64,000 bases of DNA from Muricea muricata (taxonomy: Eukaryota; Cnidaria; Anthozoa; Malacalcyonacea; Plexauridae): contig OY979728.1 of the NCBI GenBank assembly GCA_963855995.1, positions 248,001 to 312,000 on the forward strand, read 5' to 3'. Position numbers and translations under genes: made by a program. This document shows positions 41,601 to 52,516 of the stretch, piece after piece; position 1 is the stretch's first letter, and every line of letters begins with the position of its first letter. The notes under the pieces are model-generated. The model had not been told where the DNA came from and ran no database searches. It saw only the letters and a program-made list of their open reading frames with translations.

Positions 41601-44600
41601 TTTCGTCCAAAAGAATATCACAGAATTGACGGTTGAGTTAAGGATCACTAACGTAACTGACCAGTTAAAATACACTGCATGATGAAAACTGTCGATCGTC
41701 AGGAAGACTGGCACGAGTATCACAGGAAATAACAGAAGAAAAAAGGAGACTAGGATGAGAAAACAGGAGGTGGCATGTCGCCTTGCACGGAGGACTTTCT
41801 TTTTTCTTTGCCTTTCTTCACTTGCTCCAGCTGGGTACGCCTCCGAGCGAATCAACTTCCATATTTCAAGATATATTCTAGTGTAAGCGAAGGACGTAAA
41901 AAGCAGGAATACTGAAATAAACACTCTAATAAAATACAACATGACTTGCTGATCATAGAATGAAGAAACGACAACCGAGAAGACAACGAAACCACTTCCA
42001 GCCACGAAGACGAAAATTCTTTTCTTTGTTACCGTGGTTTGGTATCGGTACGGATACAACACGCCCATATATCTCTCCGTTGTCATCGCAGATAACGTGA
42101 CTATGGACAATCCACAAGGTAGGGGAGGGGTCCGGAAAGCTAGTACGATTAGAGCGCAGTTTGGATCCTTCAGGAACGGGGACAGTGAATAGTAGAAGGT
42201 TAGGGGGATGGTGAGAAGACCAACGAATAGATCGACGACGGACTGGAGTAGGATCACAAAGTAACACACTTTATTTCGAAGCTGAGATGATTTTCTGATC
42301 GTTATTATAGAGAACCCATTTAATGATATCGTCGAGAGCAGTACAATTATGTTGATAACGAGGAGTGTAATTTGGGCAAACTTGTAATTCTTGCTAGGAA
42401 ACTCTCTTATTCTTGTGACAGAAATATGCACAAATGTGCACGTGCCAAAGAAGTTATTAAAACCATTGCTGATATTCATCATAACCTACAATGGCGCACG
42501 TTTCACGCAATATAACCGACAACGAATTAACTGAACCGAGTCGTTATGGGCCAGCTGTCAAATTCATAGAAATTATATACCGATGATTTGACCAATATAC
42601 AATTATATATATATATATATATATTAATTGTTCTTAAAATTGAATCCCTGGCGCTTAAATAACCCGTAGAAAGATTAAAAGAAAAAACCGCGCCATAAAA
42701 TCTATTTATCAAAATAACATTATCAAGATATGTCAAATTATTCCAAGGTTATTTTTCAATATACTAAGATCAACAAAACATATTATGTAAAATGCAATGT
42801 TATATTAATGTTTTTGCCATTAATAAAAGCGACGATGTACGACTATACTTATGATAATATTCATGGTTTCTCTTGGGTACGTTTTCTGCATAGAAGATTA
42901 GGTTTAAGTGAACAGTGAGGGTCCGAAGTCGCTGCCCTCTACTAGTAGTTAAGGCAAAAGTATTATTTGAAATGATAAGAGCAAGTCCTTGAATTGTTCA
43001 TAGGACTACCACTGCAATGTGTAGTTTTTCTTGTGCTGTGAAATGATTTCTAGCCATTTCTAATTATTTTTTTGGTTGCCAACTGAAAAATAATTTCTAT
43101 CCGTGACGAATTTAACTCAAAAAACCCTGACGCGGTAAACAGATCAGAGAAATCGGCAAACAGATCAGAGAAATCGGCAAACAGATCAGAGAAATCGGTA
43201 AACAGATCAGAGAAATCACCAAACTGAAATATGACCTCTCACGACCTTAACAGTACGACGATTCGAACGCCTTGTGTACGCCGAAGTTATGTTTCAAGTT
43301 TCTAGTATTTAACTGCACTGTCAACACTGGCAATAACGGTTTGAGAACATGTACATAAATGTTTAGAAATATGAAATTTAACAAGATATTTCATTCGCCC
43401 AATCCTAGGAGTATAAATGATATTAAAATAAATTCTATATATTCCGGAAAATATCCTGAAATTGATGCATGATAACTGTGTTACAATTGTTGTAAATATA
43501 TTGAATGTTAAATGTGATACTGTAATTCATGGCAGAATGAAGTACATGATTGTAAAATTATATTGACTAAAACGGTCGAGCGGAACTCTCCTCAACGCTT
43601 GATTGCATATTAAATGTTTAGAAACATGAAATTTAACGAGATATTTCCCCCACATGCTTCGCCAAATCCCAGGAGAATAAATTTAATCTATTCTGGGCAT
43701 CGTTATGAGTTATTCTCGAGATAATTTATCTTCACTTCACGGTAATGACCTAAAACTCAGATACATTTCCTTTCCAGGTGTGAAATCATATACAGTCACT
43801 GCATAATGTATTGCTTATATCTAGACTAGGTGTATATGTATATGTTTTGCGAGTTGCGAGTTTGCCAATCGTGTACACATGGCAGAAAAAAACAAAAAAT
43901 TGTAAAATATTGACTAAAACGGTTGAGTGAAACATTATAGGCCAGCTGTCCTCAGCGCTTGCAATTACTTGAACATTTACCATAACAATATACTAGAGAA
44001 TCTAATTTGATTATATGCACTGCTAATTTAGCACCTACATTGACATTTTATTAATTTACAGCTATGTTCTTTTCGCAAGAATATCGTTTGTGACTCATCA
44101 TTTTCTATACATGTATTTAAGCGCTGATTGCTGAGTTCGCTAAGAAGATACGAAAATGTATCGCGCTGACAGCATCATTATTTATTGACGGAACATTTCT
44201 TTGAACGAGAAGTGTTTCAAATGACAAACTGTACAAAACAATAAACTTACTTCAATTTCACTCGCTGACAGGTGTCTTTCCCTCTTATCTATATCAGCAA
44301 TTGCTTTCTTTAGTTTTTCCTCCAGTTGGGAATATTCTTCAAGCTAAACAAAGAATTTTTTGTACTTACTTCGCAAAATTCAACCAAGGGGAAAAATTTA
44401 GCATTTAAAGGGGAAAAAATGACGAAGAATTTCCTCAAAACTGCAGTTTATCTAGAAACTGAACCATTTCCACGAAACAAATTTTGTTTTATATCAAGAC
44501 ATCGTCTTATATTAATAGCAAACGCTTATAAAAAACATGAGCTTTCGAAAAGATTTTATATGATTTTTTATCAGCATAGTCCTCGGGAACTCATTCGGAG

Positions 44601-47600
44601 TATATCTATACATTATCTTGTGCAATCAATTATAGTTCATAACTTTGCATGGATTCATGCAGGGAATTCTAGTATTCTTTCGCGCGAAGTATATAATTTT
44701 TGCCGTACATACTAACTTTTTTCTTCGTTAAAATCTCTCTTTCTTTGTCTCTCTTTCTCCACTCCTCTGTTAACGTTTTAATTTTTTCATTTTCTTTTGC
44801 TTTGAGCTAAAGAATGAAGAATACACACGAGCTTAAATACTCGTATTGCTTATATATGAATCATTAAAATTCTTACAAATAATCCTAACCAACAATGCCA
44901 TGCAGTTTCGGTAGTGCATTCAAAAACGCAAAAGCGTTCGAGTTTTGTTCATGTTGTTCCACGAAGTGAAAGATCTTAAGTTTCCATGTCCCATAATCAT
45001 CACCACCCAGTTAACATTCTTAGTGGAAGAAACCAGAGTACCTGAAGAAAACCCACGACTTTTGGCAGAACGTTGACTCTTTTTACGTAAGAGTCATTAC
45101 TTGAAGCGAGGATCAAACATGAGCAAAAGAGGCGCTTGCTCTGACGATATCGCCACCGCTGCTTGATATAGAGAAACATCGATGCAAAACGCACCTGAGC
45201 TGTGAACATTTCCTCTTGCTGTTGTTTCCACATCTCAAGCTCCAAAGCAGTTTGATATTCTGCCATCGTCCTGGGGTCATTAATCCCGTGATCATTGTTC
45301 GTTGGTTCCTTATTTCCAGAGCTTTCTTTCCGAGATTTCGTAGGTGATTTTCGCTTTGGACTTTCTACACTGGAGGAGAACGACTAGAACAAAATATACA
45401 GCTTAAATATCTCAACCCGAAAAATCCTGCCAAATGTTTCGACGCGACGAGAATTTGAAGACTTGATATCGCAACTCACCTCTGACCCATTCATACGAGC
45501 TTGCAAGTGTTCACGGGAAACCGGTCCAAGATCTTCCAGTCCTAACACAACATTCAGCTCTCCAATTGGTTTTCTTAAAGGGATAATTAGTTCTAGTTTA
45601 TTTTTGAGTGTTTAAACTAGTCTAGCAGATAAAGAGCTACAATCCTGGACAAAACCATTGAAAAAACATCAAAATAGGCCTCTCAATTTACCCCCTCGCC
45701 CCCAAAACAATGCTGAATCTGTAAGAAATGAAAACAACATTGATCGGTGAGGCGATGGGGTAGGTTTGTTCTATGTAATAACAATGAGCTAAGAAAATGA
45801 CGATATAAGGAAAAGTGTCGTCAATGTTTTGTCCAGGATTGTAGAAACCTCGAAAATTTTATAACATTTGAAAAGTTGTTTTGTAAGTTGTTTTAATAAT
45901 TTTACAAAACTCGCTGAAAATTAAACGCGAGAGCTTGTATGAGAGTTTTCTCAACTCTCATGTCTTGGTCAAATGAGAACAAGAGTTACGTGAAAGTTGA
46001 TGAGAGTTGACAAGCGAGAGTTTGTGTGAAAGTTTTCTCACTGAGCTATAATTGATCTCCAACTTACCTATCATCAGCAATAATATGAACTCGCTCACTC
46101 AAAATTTGTCCGTAAGTACTCGGTTTTCCTCTCTGTAATTCCAACAAAATTAAATCACCAAAAAACATTCCAAAACCTCAGGACAGCTCAGGACGAACAA
46201 ATATCAAACTTACCGCAGCTTTCAGTTTCTTAGCAGCAAAGACGTGACCAAGTGTTACCCTGGCAACGCCAAGTAAGACGTCTTTAGTGACTGGATCACT
46301 ATGCCAGACTTCAATGACCAGAGGGACGCTGTTGAACAAGTAGATCAAGTTACAACAAGTGACCCCAGGTTACCACAATATACCCTAGATTACCATAAAT
46401 TGTCCCAGATACATTAGCGAATACTTGAAAAAGGTGAAATTTCCTTCTTAAAATGTCTTTTGAGCAGTTCAAACCACCGTGATTTGTCTAAAACATCAAG
46501 AGATTCATGCGCACATTTTGTAGCAAAGCTGTTCACAATTACCTTGATAGCGTTTCTCTTAGCACTTCAGGATTGGTCGCAAAATCAAATGCACAAAATG
46601 ATTTCGGTAATAAAACCTTCATATGTCTGCGTACTTCTACTGGTGGACTGGTGATGACTGGTGCAGAGCTGCCGAAAAATGGGTAGGAATATCTGTCAAA
46701 GAAATATTAAAAGTGTTAGAAGCTTGTTGTGCGTGTTACTGGGTGAATGCAAAGCTTGGGCGTGATAATATCTATGATGGTTTAACTTGTGTGTTGGGAT
46801 CTTAACCACACAGACACCACTTGACAATGAAAAGACTCTGGCCTTAGTTACTTCATTTAGTTGTTAACTTACTTCAAGTAACAATTAACAGAAGTTGTGA
46901 CTTGTAGATCACAAATACTGTGCAGATCAACAGAGTAGCAGAAATGATGGAATGATAATCTTTTGTCTTGTGGTTGACCTTCTGATGTGTCGGCATCTGG
47001 AAACTTCTTCAATCCAAAACAAAAAAGGAAGTTGCATAATGAACTTCTCCAGATTTATAATGTACTGTTCTACTGGACATTATTTCACATCAGACGAGTT
47101 ATATTCATTTCTATTTCATTTCTCACCTTCGTCTTTTCAGTCTTGCTTCCTGCATGTTCTTCATTTGTCTCAAGTAGCCCATTGTTCCGAGGAATGGCGT
47201 CTGATCTTTGGTCTTTATTCTCATCGCGAGGTTTCTATACAGTATAAAACAATGAACAGTCTGACTTGCAGTAAGTCCCGCCTCGCGGACATCCCCGCTT
47301 TTAAGGACACCAAAACTATTATATAAACTGTATTGCGGCAGCTGTCGCTATTACAGCATTGCGGACACTTTATGCGGTTCGCAACAAACATTTCATTGCC
47401 TACTCTCGTTAAAACGGACATTGTGGAGGTATTTCTTTAAGAATAGAAGCTGGAATAAACTCTACATTTTAAGACAAAAAGTACTCCAACTTTATGCTGA
47501 CATTCTACGCGTTAAAATTGCGAAATTCTGTTTTTGCTCCGCTACAGCATTAGCTGACTAGAGTGTATCATTACTTGATTGTATCATTGCTTACTTACCA

Positions 47601-50600
47601 CATACTTACCAGATGGTCGCTTGGGTGTATACTCTCATCCGTAGGTCTCGCGTCTTGAGGAGGAGGGTGTAGAATCATTGCATCATTTTTTAACACCACA
47701 GAAACTCCTATAGCTGGTACGTCATGATCTGACCCAGAATGAGATTCTCCACTCGAAGACACGAGTGGAAACAGCGCTTCATGTACAGCAGGGGATGTTA
47801 GAGGGTTATCAGTGGTCAGTAAGGAACGCAGAGAGATGTCTGTTGTTCCCAAGTTATAACCACCGCAATACAGTGTAATCTAGATAAGATAATGCAACAG
47901 TTATCAACAGAGTTTCCATAATTTATTTTATAAGGCTGTGAAGTGATTTCACCGGCTTACGAATAGATGGTAAATGCATACGATTGACTCCAATATTCAC
48001 GTAGTTCTTAGTTATTCTAAAGATATTTCAATACATAACCTACTGCTAATAACTAGGTTTAGATTTGAGTATCAATGCACGTGATTAATTAATAATCAGG
48101 TGAGGTTGTTCTCAAACTCATTAATAATTCATGACAATTTAGTCAATGACAAACGCCCATTTCATCACGAGATGCGCCTTGAGTAACCTGGTCAAACACC
48201 ATCAAACAGAGCAGAGCAATAGCTCATTGTTGCATACGTAATTAAGATATTTGATGACAATCACTAGTGATCTTCCTCAAATATCTTAATTACGCATGCA
48301 AAATCAAGTCAGCAAACAAATTCACACCCAAAATTGCTTTAATTGTAATCAATGTTGGTCGTCGACAACAAATCTAATGCGATAATTACGATATGCTTGG
48401 TTAGAAATTCTATTCAAATCAGCAAACCAAAACATCCTGTTACGTCTCGATTCATTTGAGAAGCCATATGAACAACTCGAGCTCGTGTCCCACCGGGATA
48501 TCCAAACACTCGAAAATAATGAACAAAAACAATTTACCTTAATGCCAGGAAAATGTTGCAGGAAAACTCGAAGCAGGTTGGGTTGAGAACTGATCCTCAC
48601 AGAAGCTCGCTCTGGAGAGAAATTGGGTTGGAGTAAATCCGAGAAGATATCACTGGAGACGTTGTTACCAAATAAATTGTATTGAAAGTAGAATCCTTGA
48701 CCATCTGGTACGACAAATGATGACGGAATTAACTATAAAAAAAACAGAATCTTTTACCAGTTGGTCAAATTTGATAGTATGTTGGTATGGTACGATGTAC
48801 ACCACAGAAAACACAACACTATACCAATGGTATGGTGTGTTCTGATGTAGCATGTTCTGGTATGGTATGGTATGTTCTGGTGCAGTGTGGTATGGTATGG
48901 TATGGTGTGTTCTGGTATGGTGCATTCTGGTGTGGTATGGTATGGTATGGTGCATTCTGGTGTGGTGTGGTGTCATATGGTGTGTTCTGGTGTGGTATGG
49001 TATGGTGTGTTCTGGTAGAGTCTGGTATGGTATGGTATGTTGTGGTGCAATGTGGAATGGTATGCTGCATTCTGGTGTGGTGTGGTATGGTATGGTGCAT
49101 TCTGGTGTGATATGGTGTGTTCTGGTGCAGGGTGGTATGGTATGGAGCATTCTGGTGTGGTATGGTATGGAGCATTCTGGTGTGGTATGGTATGGAGCAT
49201 TCTGGTGTGGTATGGTATGGAGCATTCTGGTGTGGTATGGTATGGAGCATTCTGGTGTGGTATGGTATGGTGTGTTCTGGTGTGATATGGTATGGTGCAG
49301 TGTGTTTCACATAAATGAATTCAGCTTTCTTTACCTTTGCTAAGTTCACAGCATAACTAATGGTTACAGAGAGGACAAAGATCTGTGATGACTCAATGTT
49401 TGCTCCAAGTTGGTAGAAACCTTTTTCTTCATTCAAAACTGGTTGGAGACTACCTGGATGAATTTCATCCACTGAAATTTAACAAAATGTACAGACGTTT
49501 AAATTTAAACATTTATGAATTTCATGAAACTTTTATACAACATGAATAATTATAGGCAGCCAACCTTTCCTGCTGGGAGTGGAATGTTGTGGTGATGGTC
49601 CTTGTTCGGGTTTTTTCACTGAATCATCTTCTAAATTTAGCATTACTTGTATTTCTGGTTTGAGACGTTGATATTTGCTGTTCAGTAGTGGAAACCATTG
49701 TGGACGCTGTGCAAAGATTGACAAATATCAGACGAATGTACAGCATTTGCTAGTATGCCAAAAATTGCTAGCCTTACCTGTAGTTTTGCTTGTGCAGACC
49801 TTAAATCCAGAATGATGTAACCAACCATTTCTTTTTGGGAGAGAATTGTGTCAATTGCAAAACACTACAGAAAATTCAAACAAATATATTTTTGGTCTGT
49901 TCTAGGTTTCATGTATTTATTGATTCTGTAATTGTCGGTTCCAATTGCAAAACATGTTCGTGATCAAGTTAATTGTTGAAAAAATCTATCTTCTCTAACC
50001 AGCCCTTACCAACCCTGGTTACTATGGAAGTACCAAGCTAGTGCTAAATTGGTGAGGGTAAATATTAATATATTTTTGAATTCTGCCAAACTTATTCCTT
50101 CTAAAATCAACTTTTAAAGAGCTAATTTCATAAGTAATTAGTCAGGCAGACCATAAAGATATGAATATTTACCCACTCAAGTGCCAATTAAGAACCAACC
50201 AGCTATAAGAAAACCATGCATGCCAAAGATTATCCACCTGTAATTTAATAGGTGTTCTTTGCAACTTGTGTTGATGTAAAGCTTTCTTATCCAACTCCCA
50301 TGCCAGCTCTGTTGTAAAGTTTGGACTCTCTTTATGATCAATTGGATCCGTACACAATGTTTCGCCATCAAACTTTGCTTCAACAATAATTTGATGTTTT
50401 GGTCTGCGTGGAAACCTGCGACCTGCAAATAAAATTGGTATGATTCAGTATTGAACACAGCTGGGAGCTGCAGCAGCATAAGTTGCATCAATTACATGAA
50501 TATAGTATTATACAAGTGGTACATATACAGTACTGACGGTTCATGATAAACAATGTCCCTATATGACCTACCTGACCTCTTGCAAGAGCAGCTATTATTT

Positions 50601-52516
50601 CTCTTTAAAATATCATAGGTGAACAAGAAATTGGTGAATTTAACCTTTAATAAATCAATCTTGCACATAATGTTCCTTTTACAGCTGTCAGAAACTCCCG
50701 GAATTGTTTTTTCTCATGTGATAGTCAGTCAGTCAGTCTCGTGCAATGTTCGTATAGTATTACTGGCTTATTAATATATTCCCATGGTTGGCAACTAAAT
50801 GTAAACAAATTGTCTGCCATTAATGCAAACACCTTAAAAACACAAATATCGTGGAAACCAACAACAATACAAAAACAAAAACTACAGCATGTTGTACACA
50901 GATAATTTTACTACATTCTTGCCAATTATCCTATTTCCAATCCTTTCCAAAGCACGAAAAAAAGTGAGAGCTTTGAAGGTTTTTTCAGCAACAGAAATAT
51001 TTTTTTAAAAGCCTATGCTGGGGTCACCCAATCGGCCAATTCCTCATATTTTTGAATTTTCCTGCCTTCTGTTGAGCCAATCACATATTTTTGCTGCAAT
51101 TTCAGCCAATAAACGAAGGCAGGAAAATAAAAAAATATCACGAATTGGCAGATTGGGTGACCCCAGCATAGGTTTTAATTTAATTTAATTTAGTTTGTCA
51201 CATCACAAAATATACAAACAATATACACAAACAAACGTAGTTACTCAAGTGACAGGAGACGGTAACATGAACAACTTTCACTTTTTTCATACTTTGGAAA
51301 GGACTTGAAATGGCAAAATTGGTAAGAATGTAGTAAAATTATCTGTGTTCAACATGCTGTAGTTTTTGTTTTAGTATTCTTGTTATTTTCCACGTTATTT
51401 GTATGTTTTTAAAGTGCATCAATGGCAGACAATTTATTTACATTTAGTTGCCAACCTTGGGAATATATTAAACTGATAATACTGCAGGACAATCATGCAA
51501 GACTGACTGACTACCGCACAAGAAAAAACAATTCCACGAGTTTCTGACAGCTGTAAAAGGCACACTATGTACAAGATTGATTTATTTGAGGTTAAAAACC
51601 ACCGATTTCTGGGCCACCTATGAAAATACACTGAAATCCTGTGTCCACTCCATGTAAACTCCATGCTAAAGATACACCAATATTTACTATTTTGTTTTGC
51701 TAAATCGATGCCAGAGATCTTCGGCGCTGAATGCATGGAATGAAGTCTGGACTGAAAAGAGGCTGGGTTGGGCAAGAATTTGAGTCCACAAGCTTTGCCA
51801 AGCGACCATAAAATGTACTTAATACAACCTGCAGCACCTGCCAACACCCTTATTTCATCGGGTCCCAGCGATGTGTGAGAACAGTTTCTGCATCTTCCAT
51901 ACCTTGTCCAGCAGAAATACCACATTTATCTAGTCTCATGTGAGCTGCAGCCTCAGACCCCCTTTACACAATACCGAATTCGCTTGGTCACGACATTGAG
52001 TTCAGGTAGTTTGCGGTCATATTTACTCTGACCACTTTTTTCTATGACTACTTGTTGTTAAATTCTGTAATACAATCATAAGTGCAAGAGCCACACTTGT
52101 CGTGGAAGTCTTCAATTTGATATCGTGACATGCGGATCCGGTACCATGTAAACGAGGTCTAAGATGTAGATTTTTGTTAAGCAAATTGCAGCTGCATAGG
52201 TTTCTGTATTTCCCAATTTGACAATTACCTTGGTGCAGCCTACAGAGACCGAATTGAGCCAAACTGGTTAAAAACATTGTTGCAAAAACATTATATTTCC
52301 TAGGAATGTTTCTATATTTGACGGGAAACATTGCAGCCAAATGGAAACATCTCGGTTTTCCAACAAACTTTTTAGGGGCAGTCTTGTCAGGCTGTCACTC
52401 AAAGAAACCATGCCAAGTTTTCCCATTCTACCCAAAATAACTTCATTTCCCCTTCTTCTATACATCTTACCTTCAAGAATGGATGCCACCAGTAATACTT
52501 GATTAGATACAGCCAT
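35684..52516 (-). CDS. CEP120: CEP120 centrosomal protein, 22 exons
   Basis: Centriole protein needed for centriole elongation and cilium assembly; recruited to daughter centrioles. Exons: 52471-52516, 50238-50422, 49778-49864, 49565-49706, 49335-49471, 48538-48732, 47610-47879, 47127-47234, 46873-47006, 46543-46692, 46214-46328, 46068-46132, 45480-45573, 45195-45383, 44717-44806, 44251-44343, 38994-39106, 38647-38695, 38413-38535, 37702-37893, 37127-37179, 35684-35939. They join in phase to 961 residues (human about 986). The N-terminus [16 protein letters not shown] and [20 protein letters not shown] belong to the first C2 domain. [19 protein letters not shown] starts the second; [20 protein letters not shown] and [11 protein letters not shown] belong to the third. 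From [19 protein letters not shown] on the protein is a long coiled coil, ending [20 protein letters not shown]. Intron 16 (39107-44250) contains a GPCR gene and a GPCR pseudogene. Confidence 0.96.
36175..36285 (-). repeat. tRNA-derived SINE-like sequence
   Basis: On the minus strand: A box TTAGCTTAGTGGTCAAAG, B box GGTTTGATTCC, then a body with two GGGTCTCCAGAGGG-related halves and an AATAAAG. In the last CEP120 intron. Confidence 0.6.
36718..36974. mobile_element. Foldback MITE, copy 2
   Basis: Arms match 524-782 (GGTTATGGCTAAAGGGGATG to CCCCTTTAGCCATGACCC). The loop has diverged: only short GGTTAGGGT remains in place of the four CCCTAA units. Flanks TATTGTTAT and TATAGTTAT differ at one base and may be a worn target duplication. 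Confidence 0.85.
37387..37585. mobile_element. Foldback element in CEP120 intron
   Basis: Imperfect terminal inverted repeat of about 75 bp: CAAGTCACACGGTGCAGTTT on the left pairs with TTGCACCGTGTGTCAGGG on the right; inner arms GTAGA and CATCTC also pair. Confidence 0.75.
38060..38260 (-). repeat. Dispersed ~170-bp repeat, copy 3
   Basis: Reverse-oriented match to 87-345 in a CEP120 intron, including the GCAGTCATGAGAC and CTTTTCCTTGGAGATAATG blocks. Confidence 0.75.
39406..40342 (-). pseudogene. Decayed paralogue of the nested GPCR
   Basis: Translated on the minus strand in shifting frames, this aligns end to end with the intact receptor at 41550-42482 (for example [67 protein letters not shown]). 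Three lesions are visible. The position expected for the start Met is ATT (40340-40342), preceded by an in-frame TAA. A run of 13 G after ERY (39913-39925 on the minus strand) shifts the frame by one base where 12 would keep it. A TGA at 39730-39732 stands where the intact copy has an Arg codon. Together they make a functional product unlikely. The similarity shows a tandem or local duplication inside the CEP120 intron. Confidence 0.88.
41550..42482 (-). CDS. Rhodopsin-type (class A) orphan GPCR, single exon, nested in CEP120 intron 16
   Basis: A 310-residue plasma-membrane receptor with seven hydrophobic segments and no introns. The start is MMNISNGF, with an N-glycosylation site near the N-terminus. 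TM1 has LNGFSI with the conserved Asn; TM2 has [14 protein letters not shown] with the conserved Asp; the end of TM3 reads [13 protein letters not shown], so TERY replaces DRY; the third inner loop is short and basic ([14 protein letters not shown]); TM7 reads [14 protein letters not shown], so the NPxxY motif is changed to NSVIFF. Cnidarian genomes hold large lineage-specific sets of such short receptors, often matched weakly to adenosine, melanocortin or amine receptors. The ligand cannot be told. It lies on the same strand as its CEP120 host. A related pseudogene lies 1.2 kb away. Confidence 0.85.
   Translation of the reverse strand: MMNISNGFNNFFGTCTFVHISVTRIREFPSKNYKFAQITLLVINIIVLLSTISLNGFSIITIRKSSQLRNKVCYFVILLQSVVDLFVGLLTIPLTFYYSLSPFLKDPNCALIVLAFRTPPLPCGLSIVTLSAMTTERYMGVLYPYRYQTTVTKKRIFVFVAGSGFVVFSVVVSSFYDQQVMLYFIRVFISVFLLFTSFAYTRIYLEIWKLIRSEAYPAGASEERQRKKKVLRARRHATSCFLILVSFFLLLFPVILVPVFLTIDSFHHAVYFNWSVTLVILNSTVNSVIFFWTKTLLRKEALKTLKSLCS
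43134..43217. repeat. 21-bp tandem repeat, four units
   Basis: Four nearly identical units of GGCAAACAGATCAGAGAAAT plus C. Only the third base differs in two units. Confidence 0.9.
43355..43990. repeat. Local duplication, about 260-370 bp per copy
   Basis: TGTTTAGAAATATGAAATTT and ATTGACTAAAACGGTCGAGC in the first copy recur as TGTTTAGAAACATGAAATTT (from 43615) and ATTGACTAAAACGGTTGAGT (43910), in the same order. Confidence 0.65.
45637..45844. mobile_element. Foldback element in CEP120 intron
   Basis: Terminal inverted repeat CTACAATCCTGGACAAAACC / GTTTTGTCCAGGATTGTAG, about 25 bp, spacing 208 bp. Confidence 0.75.
48232..48299. repeat. Short perfect-stem hairpin
   Basis: GCATACGTAATTAAGATATT pairs with AATATCTTAATTACGCATGC around a 20-base loop; in a CEP120 intron. 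Confidence 0.75.
48830..49310. repeat. GGTATGGTATGG minisatellite (25-bp core) in CEP120 intron 5
   Basis: From 49120 to 49265 the units are exact 25-mers built on GAGCATTCTGGTGTGGTATG; towards the left they vary. Strongly purine/pyrimidine-skewed (G/T on plus). Frames of over 150 codons stay open on both strands and are by-products. Confidence 0.92.
50614..51622. mobile_element. 1-kb inverted repeat with nested foldback
   Basis: Left arm 50614-50967 is an imperfect reverse complement of 51276-51622 (for example GGTTGGCAACTAAATGTAAA, AAAAACTACAGCATGTTG, GATAATTTTACTACATTCTT occur in both). The centre holds a second foldback (51009-51176) with ends AGCCTATGCTGGGGTCACCC. Lies in CEP120 intron 1. 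Confidence 0.88.

Larger units (their letters stand above)
39107..44250. other. CEP120 intron 16 (host of nested receptors)
   Basis: The largest CEP120 intron, 5.1 kb. Besides the receptor and its pseudogene it carries a palindromic repeat copy (41240-41455), an AT dinucleotide run (42602-42626), a 21-bp tandem array (43134-43217) and a local duplication (43355-43990). Confidence 0.85.

Noticed and set aside
43134..43217. CRISPR array
   Set aside because: Units are directly adjacent with no spacers, in an animal intron.
44326..44715. 129-codon plus-strand frame
   Set aside because: Lies in the intron between two verified CEP120 exons, AT-rich, no domain.
48665..49472. Long repetitive open frames on both strands (up to 217 codons)
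   Set aside because: They are produced by the 25-bp minisatellite; only the piece 49335-49471 is a real CEP120 exon.
51434..51925. 163-codon frame in CEP120 intron 1
   Set aside because: Starts inside the 1-kb inverted repeat, no recognised domain and no fit to CEP120.
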